A stretch of 7,187 nt of DNA from an uncultured Halomicronema sp. (GCA_937897665.1 CALCPB010000002.1:1-7187); one strand, 5' to 3'; positions 1 to 6,749 are shown, counted from the first letter of the stretch. Translations and numbers: made by a program. The notes: a model not told the origin generated them from the sequence alone.

Positions 1-1429
1 CGCAGAGTATTGCGAATTCATCTTCCGGCGCTTCTTCCAGCACTAAATGCACATTCGTGCCGCTCATCCCAAAAGCACTAATTCCCGCCAAGCGGCTCTC
101 TGTCGTCGCGGGCCAAGGCGTGAGTTCGGTAGGCACAGCAACGGCCAGTTGGTTCCAGGGGATATAAGGATTAGGGGTTTGCAGATGAAGGTGAGGCGGA
201 ATTTGCTGGTGCTGTAGGGACAAAATCACCTTGATCAAACCGGCCACGCCCGCCGCAGATTCCAAGTGGCCGATGTTGGTTTTGGCCGAGCCGATCAGCA
301 GTGGCGTCGAACGTTGCCCCATCACTTGATCGAGCGCGAGGACTTCAATCGGGTCGCCAAGGCGGGTGCCGGTGCCGTGAACTTCGACGTATTGCACCTG
401 TTCCGGCTCGCCTCGGGCATTAGCGATCGCCTCTCGCAGCACCGATTCCTGAGCTTTACCATTGGGGGCAGTGAGGCCATTGCTCATGCCATCATGGTTA
501 ACGGCAGACCCCCGTACCACTGCCAAAATTGGGTCTTGATTATCAATCGCATCGGATAATCGTTTCAGCACCACGATGCCACAGCCCTCGCCGCGGCCAT
601 AGCCATCTGCAGCGGCATCAAAGGTTTTGCAGCGGCCATCTGGGGCCAAGGCTTTGAGCTTGCAAAAGCCGATGGTGGGTTCTGGGGTCAGCATCAGGTT
701 GACGCCCCCGGCCAATGCTAGGTTGGCTTCCCCATTTCGTAGACTTTGACAGGCCAAATGCACCGCTAGCAGGGACGACGAGCAGGTGGTATCAAGCTGC
801 ATCGTCGGGCCTTGCAACCCAAAGGTATAGGCCAAGCGGCCCGCGCCCAGGCTGCGAGTATTGCCCAGGCTGCTGTGGGCATCGATGCGAGTCAAGTCGC
901 CAGAGCGGACGCTGAGCTGTGCATAATCATCAAAACTCACGCCGACAAAAACGCCGGTGCGCGTGCCTCGCAGGTCAAAGGGCGGCTGTCCAGCATTTTC
1001 TAAGGCGGTATAGCTGACCTCTAGCAGCAGCCGCTGTGGAGGGGCGAGGCTACGGGCCTCACGGGGCGAAATGCCAAAAAACTGCGGATCGAACTGATCA
1101 ACCTGATCGATGAAGCCCCCAAAGCGGGTGTACATCTTACCGGGTGCTTCAGTGTCAGGGTCGTAGTGAGCCGCTACATCCCACCGCTGCTCAGGGATGG
1201 CGGTGATGGCATCCACCCCCTGGCGCAGCAGGTCCCAATAGGCTTCCGGGCTGTTGGCCCGACCGGGAAAGCGGCAGGCCATCCCCACGATCGCGATGGG
1301 TTCCGTTTGCTGCTGGCGAATAGTGTCTAACTCCGATCGCAGCGATCGCAGCTGCAGGGTAGCTTCCCGGAGTAAGTCTCGGTAGTTGTTGGGCTGGGCG
1401 TCCGGCTGCTGGGCGCGCGATTGAATCAT
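1..1429 (-). CDS. Modular type I polyketide synthase, N-terminal part (docking helix + ketosynthase), continues past the left edge
   Basis: The first 476 codons are open with no stop. Residues about 16-41 form a charged, Leu-rich helix (starting NNYRDLLREATLQLRSLRSE) of the kind that precedes the first KS of a PKS subunit and docks to the previous protein. A complete ketosynthase domain follows from about residue 43 (EPIAIVGMACRFPG) to 470 (GTNVHLVLEEAP). The catalytic triad is intact: Cys216 in DTTCSSS, His351 in VHGTGT and His388 in KTNIGHLESAAG, with Lys383. It should therefore perform decarboxylative Claisen condensation on the acyl chain delivered by the upstream ACP. One oddity is that the usual DPQQRLLLE stretch reads APPQRLLLE (about residues 151-159). 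Acyltransferase, reductive and carrier domains would lie beyond base 1, so the extender unit and reduction level are unknown. The start is well fixed: ATG overlaps the upstream stop (ATGA), with a consensus ribosome binding site six bases before it. The family call is very secure; the product is unknown. Confidence 0.95.
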   Translation of the reverse strand, partial: MIQSRAQQPDAQPNNYRDLLREATLQLRSLRSELDTIRQQQTEPIAIVGMACRFPGRANSPEAYWDLLRQGVDAITAIPEQRWDVAAHYDPDTEAPGKMYTRFGGFIDQVDQFDPQFFGISPREARSLAPPQRLLLEVSYTALENAGQPPFDLRGTRTGVFVGVSFDDYAQLSVRSGDLTRIDAHSSLGNTRSLGAGRLAYTFGLQGPTMQLDTTCSSSLLAVHLACQSLRNGEANLALAGGVNLMLTPEPTIGFCKLKALAPDGRCKTFDAAADGYGRGEGCGIVVLKRLSDAIDNQDPILAVVRGSAVNHDGMSNGLTAPNGKAQESVLREAIANARGEPEQVQYVEVHGTGTRLGDPIEVLALDQVMGQRSTPLLIGSAKTNIGHLESAAGVAGLIKVILSLQHQQIPPHLHLQTPNPYIPWNQLAVAVPTELTPWPATTESRLAGISAFGMSGTNVHLVLEEAPEDEFAILC

Positions 1430-4400
1430 GACGCCCCTCCTTTGAGGATGGCCAGTTCCGCTGCTAGCAGATCGGCCATTTCCCCTTCACTCAGTTCATC
1501 TAATTCGGACTGGGGCAAAGAGGCGTCAGCGTGTTGATCGAGTTGAATGTCAGCGGCCCCCCAGGCTGTCTGGCCGGAACCGGTTGAGAGTTCAGCCGTT
1601 GGCAAACCTCGGAAATTTTGGGAATTTGCCTGGGGAGCGAGATGAGCCGCCAGCGCCGCAATGGTGGGAAAGTTCCACGCGACGGTCACATCGAGGGGCT
1701 GCTGGAGTGCTAGCACCTCCTCCAGATCTTGCGCTAACTCCACAGCCATGACCGAGTCCACACCGTAGTCAGCAAAAGCTTTATCCATGTCGATCGCAGT
1801 TGGTGAAAGGTTGAGGCGATCGGCCAGCCAGCGGCCCAACCACTGCGCTAAGGCTTTGGCCGTTGCTGGGTGAGCCGACTCTCGCCAGTCAACCGCCGGC
1901 GTTGCCTGCTCCCGAGGCGCTTGAGGCGGGAAAATGTCTGCGAACGGAGATGACGCCTCCCTGTCCGGTCGAGAGCGATCAGGACTGTCATGAGTAGCGG
2001 TGGCCCCAGCTTTTTGCAGCCAAGGGTCTAGGCTATGCTGCTCACCTGCTTGGGTTTGCTCAATGTCACCGATGGTCTCGGCGTAACGCGTAATCCACTC
2101 AGCGGTCTCGGTAGCTCCGGCAGCGACGACTTCCTGCGGGGAGGAGGTCAGTGCCTGGGCCAACAACTGTTCAAAAGATAGTCGTGTCCACTCCACAGCC
2201 CGAGGACAAGCGGTACGCTCTGCCTGCTGTACAGCCAAGAGTAGGGCGATCGCCGCCAACCTGCCCACTGCGAGATAGGTCCACCGTCGCGCCGTCACGG
2301 TATCGGCGTAGCGATGTTGATACTGCAACAGCACGTTCTCGGCGGTGACAAACAAGCGATCGGCCAGTTCAGGTGCACCCAAATCCTCACGGAGAAATGT
2401 CTTAAGCCCTGATCGCGCATTCAATACCTGCGCGCCTAGATGCATCGTGAGGGTTTCCGTCGGGCCTTCAAAAATGCGCAGCACGCGGGCATCCCGCAGA
2501 ATTTGCGGCGCTAGATTCGGTTCGATGTAGCCTCGTCCGCCCAAGCATTGCACCAGATCATCGGCAGCCTGCCAATAAAATTCCGGCGCGAGGATTTTGC
2601 AGGCGGTGAACGCTTCAGGAATCACCGCTTGCCCCTGATCGAGTCGGGAGGCGAGCCAATTCACGAGAGTCGACAGCGCCTCAATCTGAGCGGTGAGGCC
2701 CCCTAAGCCAGTCAATAAAACAGGATTCTCAAGGAGTCGCCCGGTGCTGACTTGGCGACGAGAGCTATAGCGCAGCATCAATTGGGCACAGCGCTTCATT
2801 CCTCCTACGCAGGCCGCCGCGATCGCCAGTCGGCCATACATCATGGCATCTTGGGCCACGGTCATGCCTTGGCCGGGTTCACCTAAAAGCTGTGCTGCTG
2901 AGACAGGGACGCCCTCTAGATACACAGTGTTTTGCACCATGCCGCGCATACCCATGGTCAGGGCCTCTGGCCCCTGTCGCAAACCGGGAGTGCCCTTGTG
3001 AATGACAAAGCCACTGATGCCAGAGACCTCGGGATGTTGCACAAAGACATTGAGGATGCCGGCCCACGCCGCCGAGCCGCCACTCCAGATTTTTTCACCG
3101 TGCAGCCGCCAGCCGCCGTCTGCCGCGATCGCCCGAGATTGAACCGCGTTGGGATTAGACCCTGCCCCCGGTTCCGTCAGGGCAAAGGCACCGAGCTCTC
3201 GCCCCGTGGCCAGTCTGGGCAGCCAGTCTGCCTGCAAGTCGGGATGAGCAGATTGCAGAATCGGTCGAATGCCCAGCACATTGTTCAGGCCCACAAAGAG
3301 CGCCAGAGTGGGAGCAATCGCTCCTAATTGCTCCAGCACCCGCAGCAGGTCCTGGTGGCCTAGTCCCAAACCGTCATACTCCGTAGGTACCTGCATGCCC
3401 AGCAGTCCCTGGTTGCCAAAATCGAGCACCACGCCAGGAGAAAGGCACCGCCGCTCGTCCATCAATCGGGAATTAAGCGACTCGTTCGCGTATTGGCGCA
3501 GCCATTGAATCAGTGCCTCAGTGCGAACGGGATCGCCAGGAACTGTGCCCGCTGCAGAGTCATGGTCGGACCCCGCTGATGCCGCCCCCCTGGCGATTGG
3601 GGAAGTTTGCTCAGCTGGCTCCAGCCACCAGGCGGCAACGGCGTCGAACGCCTGGTTCTGAAACGCCACTTTGCAGGCCTGGCGCTGCACCTTACCACTG
3701 GTTGTGATCGGCAGATTACCCGGTTTCAACAGCACTGCCGCATATATCTGCAGCCCCTGCTGCTGCGCAACCGCCGCGCGCATGGCATCCATTACGGCAT
3801 CTGCATCGAGAGTCCGCAGGGCCGTCCGTTGCACTTCCTGGACGACGATCAGCCGCTCTTCGCCATCTATTTCTAAGCCGAAAGCCGCTCCGCTCTGGCC
3901 CTGTACCGCTGGGTGGCTCTGCCCAACGGTCTGCTCAATGTCTTGGGGATAGTGATTTTGCCCGCGAATAATGATCAAATCCTTGAGCCGCCCCGTGACA
4001 AACAGTTCCCCCTGCCGCCAACAGCCCAGATCGCCCGTGCGCAGGAAAGGCCCGGTGCCATTCGCGAGCTCAGCCGCAAAGGTGTCTTGGGTGGCCTTGG
4101 GCTGTTGCCAATAGCCTGAGGCCACGCTCGGCCCCCGCAGCCAAATTTCGCCGATCTGGCCCTCGTCACAGGGCTGATGCGTCTGCGGCTCAACGATCGC
4201 AAGGGTTTGATCAGCGGCTCCCGACCCACAACTCACGAGGGGCAGCGCCGTATCCGCCAGTGATTCAATCAGTCGCCCCTGAGCGAGGGCCAATCGATCC
4301 ACAGCGTCGATGCGGGGTGGGGCAGTCTTCGCGCCACCGGAGACAAAGAGGGTCGCTTCGGCCAGACCGTAACAGGGGTAGAAGGCGGTCGCCCGAAAGC

Positions 4401-5436
4401 CACAGGTCGCAAAGGTCTTGGCAAACTGATTGAGGGTAGCCGCGCGGATCGGTTCGGCCCCCGTAAATGCCAGCTCCCAGCTGCTCAAATCCAGCCCTTG
4501 CCGCTGCTCTGGCGTGATTTTTTGCCGACAGCGCTCATAGGCAAAATTCGGCCCGCCGCTGGTGGTGCCCCCAAACACGGTAATGGCCTGCAGCCAGCGA
4601 ATGGGCTGACGCAAAAACGACAGCGGCGACATCAAGGTGACCGGAAAGCCACTGTAAAGGGGTTGCAGAATGCCACCGATTAGGCCCATATCATGATGGG
4701 GCGGCAACCAGATGACGCCATGACTAGCCGCAGAATGGCCAAATCGGTCGTGAATCAGCCCGAGATTATGCATCAGGTTGTCATGGCTGATTACGACTCC
4801 TCGAGGCTGACAGGTAGAGCCAGAGGTGTATTGCAAAAGCGAGATCGCAGCGCGGCTCGCAGGGAAAATCGCGTCACTGGCAAGCTCAGGCACACACAAC
4901 TCTGGCTGACCAGACACCGTCCCCTCAATCGAGGTTGGGATCATACTCGGAGCTATACAAGCAATGGGGTGGGCAATTTGCTGAGCCACCGATACCAACT
5001 GCCGCTGCACCTTGGCCAGCTGATCAGCCGGAGTCAAGATCGCCTGAGGCTGCGCATCCACAACCAGATGCAGCCAGCGGGCCAAACCTTGATGCCGTCC
5101 GGGCAACGGCACAGGTACGGCGATCGCTCCTGCCTGCAAACACCCTAAAAACGCCGCCACAAAATCTAGTCCCGCAGGCAGAGCCAGCATCACGGGTTGA
5201 TGAGCAAATTCGGCTAGCTGCGTCGCGATCGCATCAACCCGAAGAGACAGCTCGGCATAACTCCACTGATGCCCGTGACTGGCCGTGCTCGCCTCCCACT
5301 CATCAGGCAAAAATCGATAGGCCAACTCATGAGGCTGATGCGCGGCCCGCCATTGCAGAATTTCTATCAGGCTGGCGTTTGCAGACTTTCGTACTTGCTC
5401 AATCTCAGCGCTTTCGCGGCTACACTCTTGCACCAT
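1426..5436 (-). CDS. Tri-domain starter protein: fatty acyl-AMP ligase - acyl-CoA dehydrogenase-like - acyl carrier protein
   Basis: This 1336-residue protein appears to select, load and oxidise the starter fatty acid. FAAL domain, about 21-600: adenylation motifs YTSGSTCQPRGV (203-214), LPPHHDMGLIGG (244-255), YGLAEATLFVSGG (356-368), RTGDLG (466-471), GRLKDLIIIRGQNHYPQDIE (482-501) and PITTSGKVQR (575-584, Lys582 catalytic). The HHDMGLIGG and GQNHYPQDIE forms are those of FAALs, which pass acyl-AMP to an ACP rather than to CoA. A Ser/Ala/Gly/Asp-rich linker (about 608-636) leads to an ACAD domain, about 640-1125: LTEPGAGSNPN (753-763), LHGEKIWSGG (778-787), QCLGGRGYIEP (963-973) and RIFEGPTET (987-995). 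Glu990 sits where the general base of medium-chain acyl-CoA dehydrogenases lies. After a Pro/Asp/Ser-rich linker (about 1140-1185) comes an ACP (about 1190-1266) with Ser1228 in YGVDSVMAVEL for the phosphopantetheine arm. The acidic helical tail (SELDELSEGEMADLLAAELA, from 1310) resembles a C-terminal docking segment. All three domains look intact. Probable role: ATP-dependent loading of a fatty acid on the ACP, then alpha,beta-desaturation. Chain length and desaturation site are inferred, not seen. Confidence 0.95.
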   Translation of the reverse strand: MVQECSRESAEIEQVRKSANASLIEILQWRAAHQPHELAYRFLPDEWEASTASHGHQWSYAELSLRVDAIATQLAEFAHQPVMLALPAGLDFVAAFLGCLQAGAIAVPVPLPGRHQGLARWLHLVVDAQPQAILTPADQLAKVQRQLVSVAQQIAHPIACIAPSMIPTSIEGTVSGQPELCVPELASDAIFPASRAAISLLQYTSGSTCQPRGVVISHDNLMHNLGLIHDRFGHSAASHGVIWLPPHHDMGLIGGILQPLYSGFPVTLMSPLSFLRQPIRWLQAITVFGGTTSGGPNFAYERCRQKITPEQRQGLDLSSWELAFTGAEPIRAATLNQFAKTFATCGFRATAFYPCYGLAEATLFVSGGAKTAPPRIDAVDRLALAQGRLIESLADTALPLVSCGSGAADQTLAIVEPQTHQPCDEGQIGEIWLRGPSVASGYWQQPKATQDTFAAELANGTGPFLRTGDLGCWRQGELFVTGRLKDLIIIRGQNHYPQDIEQTVGQSHPAVQGQSGAAFGLEIDGEERLIVVQEVQRTALRTLDADAVMDAMRAAVAQQQGLQIYAAVLLKPGNLPITTSGKVQRQACKVAFQNQAFDAVAAWWLEPAEQTSPIARGAASAGSDHDSAAGTVPGDPVRTEALIQWLRQYANESLNSRLMDERRCLSPGVVLDFGNQGLLGMQVPTEYDGLGLGHQDLLRVLEQLGAIAPTLALFVGLNNVLGIRPILQSAHPDLQADWLPRLATGRELGAFALTEPGAGSNPNAVQSRAIAADGGWRLHGEKIWSGGSAAWAGILNVFVQHPEVSGISGFVIHKGTPGLRQGPEALTMGMRGMVQNTVYLEGVPVSAAQLLGEPGQGMTVAQDAMMYGRLAIAAACVGGMKRCAQLMLRYSSRRQVSTGRLLENPVLLTGLGGLTAQIEALSTLVNWLASRLDQGQAVIPEAFTACKILAPEFYWQAADDLVQCLGGRGYIEPNLAPQILRDARVLRIFEGPTETLTMHLGAQVLNARSGLKTFLREDLGAPELADRLFVTAENVLLQYQHRYADTVTARRWTYLAVGRLAAIALLLAVQQAERTACPRAVEWTRLSFEQLLAQALTSSPQEVVAAGATETAEWITRYAETIGDIEQTQAGEQHSLDPWLQKAGATATHDSPDRSRPDREASSPFADIFPPQAPREQATPAVDWRESAHPATAKALAQWLGRWLADRLNLSPTAIDMDKAFADYGVDSVMAVELAQDLEEVLALQQPLDVTVAWNFPTIAALAAHLAPQANSQNFRGLPTAELSTGSGQTAWGAADIQLDQHADASLPQSELDELSEGEMADLLAAELAILKGGAS
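1436..1443 (-). promoter_or_regulatory. Shine-Dalgarno site of the PKS gene
   Basis: On the minus strand the sequence AAAGGAGG lies six bases before the ATG at 1429. It sits inside the last codons of the FAAL-ACAD-ACP gene (Lys-Gly-Gly of the C-terminal KGGAS). It is a near-perfect anti-16S match and, with the 4-bp ATGA overlap at 1426-1429, points to translational coupling. It decides the start codon of the PKS. Confidence 0.85.
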
Positions 5437-5439
5437 AGA

Positions 5440-5446
5440 TCACCCT
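5440..5446 (-). promoter_or_regulatory. Shine-Dalgarno site of the FAAL-ACAD-ACP gene
   Basis: AGGGTGA on the minus strand, with its AGGG core six bases before the ATG at 5436. It supports this start. The encoded N-terminus also leaves the usual short lead before the FAAL fold begins (about residue 21, SLIEILQWRAAHQP). Confidence 0.6.
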
Positions 5447-5481
5447 AAACAGCCACTCTCTATTGACTTTCAGGCTCAACA

Positions 5482-5503
5482 AAGATCAGCAAGTACTGAT
5501 CTT
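5482..5503. repeat. Inverted repeat in the FAAL-gene leader (8-bp arms, 6-base loop)
   Basis: AAGATCAG (5482-5489) and CTGATCTT (5496-5503) are perfect inverted copies separated by six bases. In the predicted leftward mRNA this lies in the 5' leader about 45 bases before the start codon. It could fold into a stem-loop or act as a DNA operator. The stem is AU-rich and is followed only by UGUUG, so it is a poor intrinsic terminator. Confidence 0.45.
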
Positions 5504-5510
5504 ATTAAAA

Positions 5511-5525
5511 ACTGTTCTCAACAGT
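5511..5525. repeat. Short inverted repeat at the predicted transcription start (6-bp arms, 3-bp spacer)
   Basis: ACTGTT-CTC-AACAGT is perfectly symmetric and directly follows the -10 box, overlapping the predicted start point near 5516. The position would suit a repressor site. It does not match the spacing of the SOS box (CTGT-N8-ACAG) and I cannot assign it to a family. Confidence 0.35.
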
Positions 5526-5550
5526 ATAGAGGATTCAACGGTTATGTAAA
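5523..5550 (-). promoter_or_regulatory. Probable sigma-70-type promoter for the FAAL-ACAD-ACP / PKS operon
   Basis: On the minus strand a -35 box TTTACA (5550-5545) is followed, after 16 bases, by a -10 box TATACT (5528-5523). Each has one mismatch to consensus. A transcript would start near 5516, leaving an untranslated leader of about 80 bases before the ATG at 5436. It would drive the starter protein and the overlapping PKS independently of the transferase gene. The call is by eye and no start site is known. Confidence 0.55.
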
Positions 5551-5559
5551 GCCTCTATA
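5525..5559. repeat. Inverted repeat around the promoter core (8-bp arms, 19-bp spacer)
   Basis: TATAGAGG (5525-5532) and CCTCTATA (5552-5559) are perfect inverted copies. One arm overlaps the -10 box and the -35 box lies between the arms. The arm centres are 27 bp apart, between two and three helical turns, so a dimeric regulator gripping both arms is possible. This is a candidate operator only; I recognise no known regulator site. Confidence 0.4.
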
Positions 5560-5629
5560 AAGGAATTGTGGACTCCTGCACAGAGATGAATTTTAAATCT
5601 GTAGAAATCCTTAGATATCAAGGCGAACA

Positions 5630-5641
5630 GCTGAATTCAGC
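5630..5641. repeat. Perfect 12-bp palindrome GCTGAATTCAGC
   Basis: A fully self-complementary 12-mer about 80 bp upstream of the -35 box of the candidate FAAL promoter. It is reported as a possible protein-binding site. There is no other evidence for function. Confidence 0.3.
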
Positions 5642-5829
5642 CTGGATCTTTGCGAGAAGGGAAAATGCATGGCGACAACCACAGGCGATACTGGCCAGAC
5701 TCAGCTGATGCCACCGAACGATCATGCCCGGCCTCTCAATTAGATCCGCGTGGGGAGCATTAGACATGACGGGGGCTTTATTTGAGAAACTATCTCATCT
5801 ACACGAAGCCGAGCCGAAAACGTCAATCA

Positions 5830-6657
5830 TCAATCCTGGCGCTGCACCACGTCTTGACTACTGATGCAGGAAAAGTGGGTGGCCTGACCACCTCGGCCCG
5901 GGATGGACCAGCCAAACTGTATCTGTAGCGAAGTCTCCAGGTGGGTGGCCACAGCCATACAGTGTCGAGGTGTCGGATTAAGCGAGGCAAACTTCCAGGC
6001 GGGGGCTGAAGCTGAATCAAGCAGCGACTCAAATTGAATAACACCACTAGCATTCATCAGATGAGGCTGAAACTGAAACCTAATCTGGAGTAGTGGTATC
6101 GATAACCCTTGCCCTCGAGCTTTGACGTAGGCTTCCTTCAATGTCCACAAGCTGAAGAAACGCTGACTCCAAGCAGTGCCCGATAATGGTTGTAATGCCG
6201 CGAGTTCATCCGGCGTGCAGCTCAGATCAGCGATCGCTGCCAAATCACCAGCCCGCGTCATCAACTCCACGTCTATACCGACATCCGCTGACCGAGCAAT
6301 CGCGCAGGCCACCAGCCCAGTAGTGTGAGACAGGTTAAACCGGAGGGGCGGCTGCCCGCACTCGGCGGCAATCTCTGGGCGACCATACGTGTTCCTGGTA
6401 AACCGCCACGCGGCCGGGGCACAGCCACTATAGCGAGATAAACTGCTGCGGAGCAGGGCATGGGCGACTAGGTACTCGTGGCGATGTTGGGGAAAGTGGA
6501 AGCGGTCGTACCGCGAGCGCTCTTGTTCATCCAACCAGGAAACATATTGGCTGATCAGTTCCGGCTGACAGCACCGATGGGGTGCCGCCATCCACACATG
6601 AACTTCATCGGTTCTTAGCCAGGGGGCTTGGCTGTCTGCTGCAGGCGTGTTGTTCAT
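5830..6657 (-). CDS. 4'-phosphopantetheinyl transferase, Sfp/HetI type
   Basis: It transfers the phosphopantetheine arm from coenzyme A to the active serine of carrier proteins, here most likely Ser1228 of the neighbouring ACP and the carriers of the PKS. Numbered from the ATG at 6657 (275 residues), the family motifs are all present: YGRPEI (91-96), FNLSHTTG (107-114, His111), GIDVE (127-131, with Mg-binding Asp129 and Glu131) and FFSLWTLKEAYVKARGQG (167-184, Glu175 and Lys179). The N-terminal half with RYDRFHFPQHRHEYLVAHALLR is also typical. At about 275 residues it is somewhat longer than the usual 220-250; the extra length is mainly an unrecognised C-terminal tail (about 250-275). An in-frame GTG at 6684 would add nine residues. 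Neither start has a clear ribosome binding site, and I prefer the ATG. It reads toward the FAAL gene, 393 bp upstream of it. Cytosolic. Confidence 0.92.
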   Translation of the reverse strand: MNNTPAADSQAPWLRTDEVHVWMAAPHRCCQPELISQYVSWLDEQERSRYDRFHFPQHRHEYLVAHALLRSSLSRYSGCAPAAWRFTRNTYGRPEIAAECGQPPLRFNLSHTTGLVACAIARSADVGIDVELMTRAGDLAAIADLSCTPDELAALQPLSGTAWSQRFFSLWTLKEAYVKARGQGLSIPLLQIRFQFQPHLMNASGVIQFESLLDSASAPAWKFASLNPTPRHCMAVATHLETSLQIQFGWSIPGRGGQATHFSCISSQDVVQRQD

Positions 6658-6704
6658 CTCTGGCCCGGCTTTTGGCACCCCCACAATCCGGGTGAGGTCG
6701 TTGC

Positions 6705-6734
6705 ATAATGATGAGACATCGCCTAATAATACAA
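6705..6734 (-). promoter_or_regulatory. Weak promoter candidate for the phosphopantetheinyl transferase gene
   Basis: On the minus strand TTGTAT (6734-6729) and CATTAT (6710-6705) are separated by 18 bases. Transcription would start near 6698, about 40 bases before the ATG at 6657. It is the best pair I can find in the divergent intergenic stretch, but each box has two mismatches. Confidence 0.25.
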
Positions 6735-6749
6735 AAAGTCATCAGCGCT

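Larger units (their letters stand above)
5437..5829. other. 393-bp regulatory gap between the transferase and FAAL genes
   Basis: No convincing gene is present. The half nearest the FAAL gene (about 5437-5620) is visibly AT-richer than the coding DNA around it and holds a good leftward sigma-70-type promoter plus three inverted repeats (5482-5503, 5511-5525, 5525-5559). A perfect 12-bp palindrome lies at 5630-5641. I found no GC-rich hairpin with a T-tract behind the transferase stop, so readthrough from that gene into the FAAL gene cannot be excluded. A few tiny open frames are present, but none is recognisable. Confidence 0.6.
423..6237. repeat. HIP1 octamer GCGATCGC, eight scattered copies
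   Basis: Exact copies lie at 423-430, 1342-1349, 2246-2253, 2819-2826, 3125-3132, 5120-5127, 5225-5232 and 6230-6237, all inside coding sequence. This is roughly one per 900 bp and is the strongest sign in the window of a cyanobacterial genome. The even spread over three genes suggests the locus is not a recent arrival from a non-cyanobacterial donor. Confidence 0.85.

Noticed and set aside
266..559. 97-codon plus-strand open frame near the left edge
   Set aside because: It lies opposite the KS region containing the VHGTGT and KTNIGH motifs, which prove the minus-strand reading.
2932..3327. 131-codon plus-strand open frame
   Set aside because: It lies opposite the intact ACAD domain. The Pro/Arg/Ser-rich translation is unlike a folded protein.
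4693..5148. 151-codon plus-strand open frame
   Set aside because: Shadow of the FAAL coding sequence with no recognisable motif.
4935..5438. 167-codon plus-strand open frame
   Set aside because: It is antisense to the FAAL domain, whose motifs fix the minus-strand frame. Its translation shows no domain and is the usual shadow in GC-rich coding DNA.
5482..5503. Reading the leader hairpin as an intrinsic terminator
   Set aside because: The stem is AU-rich and lacks a proper U-tract on the minus strand; it would also terminate the operon before its first gene.
5511..5525. SOS (LexA) box
   Set aside because: The spacing is CTGT-N5-ACAG, not N8, and it does not fit the cyanobacterial LexA consensus as I recall it.
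5669..5743. 24-codon plus-strand frame in the gap, preceded by AGAAGGG at suitable spacing
   Set aside because: It is too short to support without conservation, overlaps a 49-codon minus-strand frame, and has no promoter that I can see.
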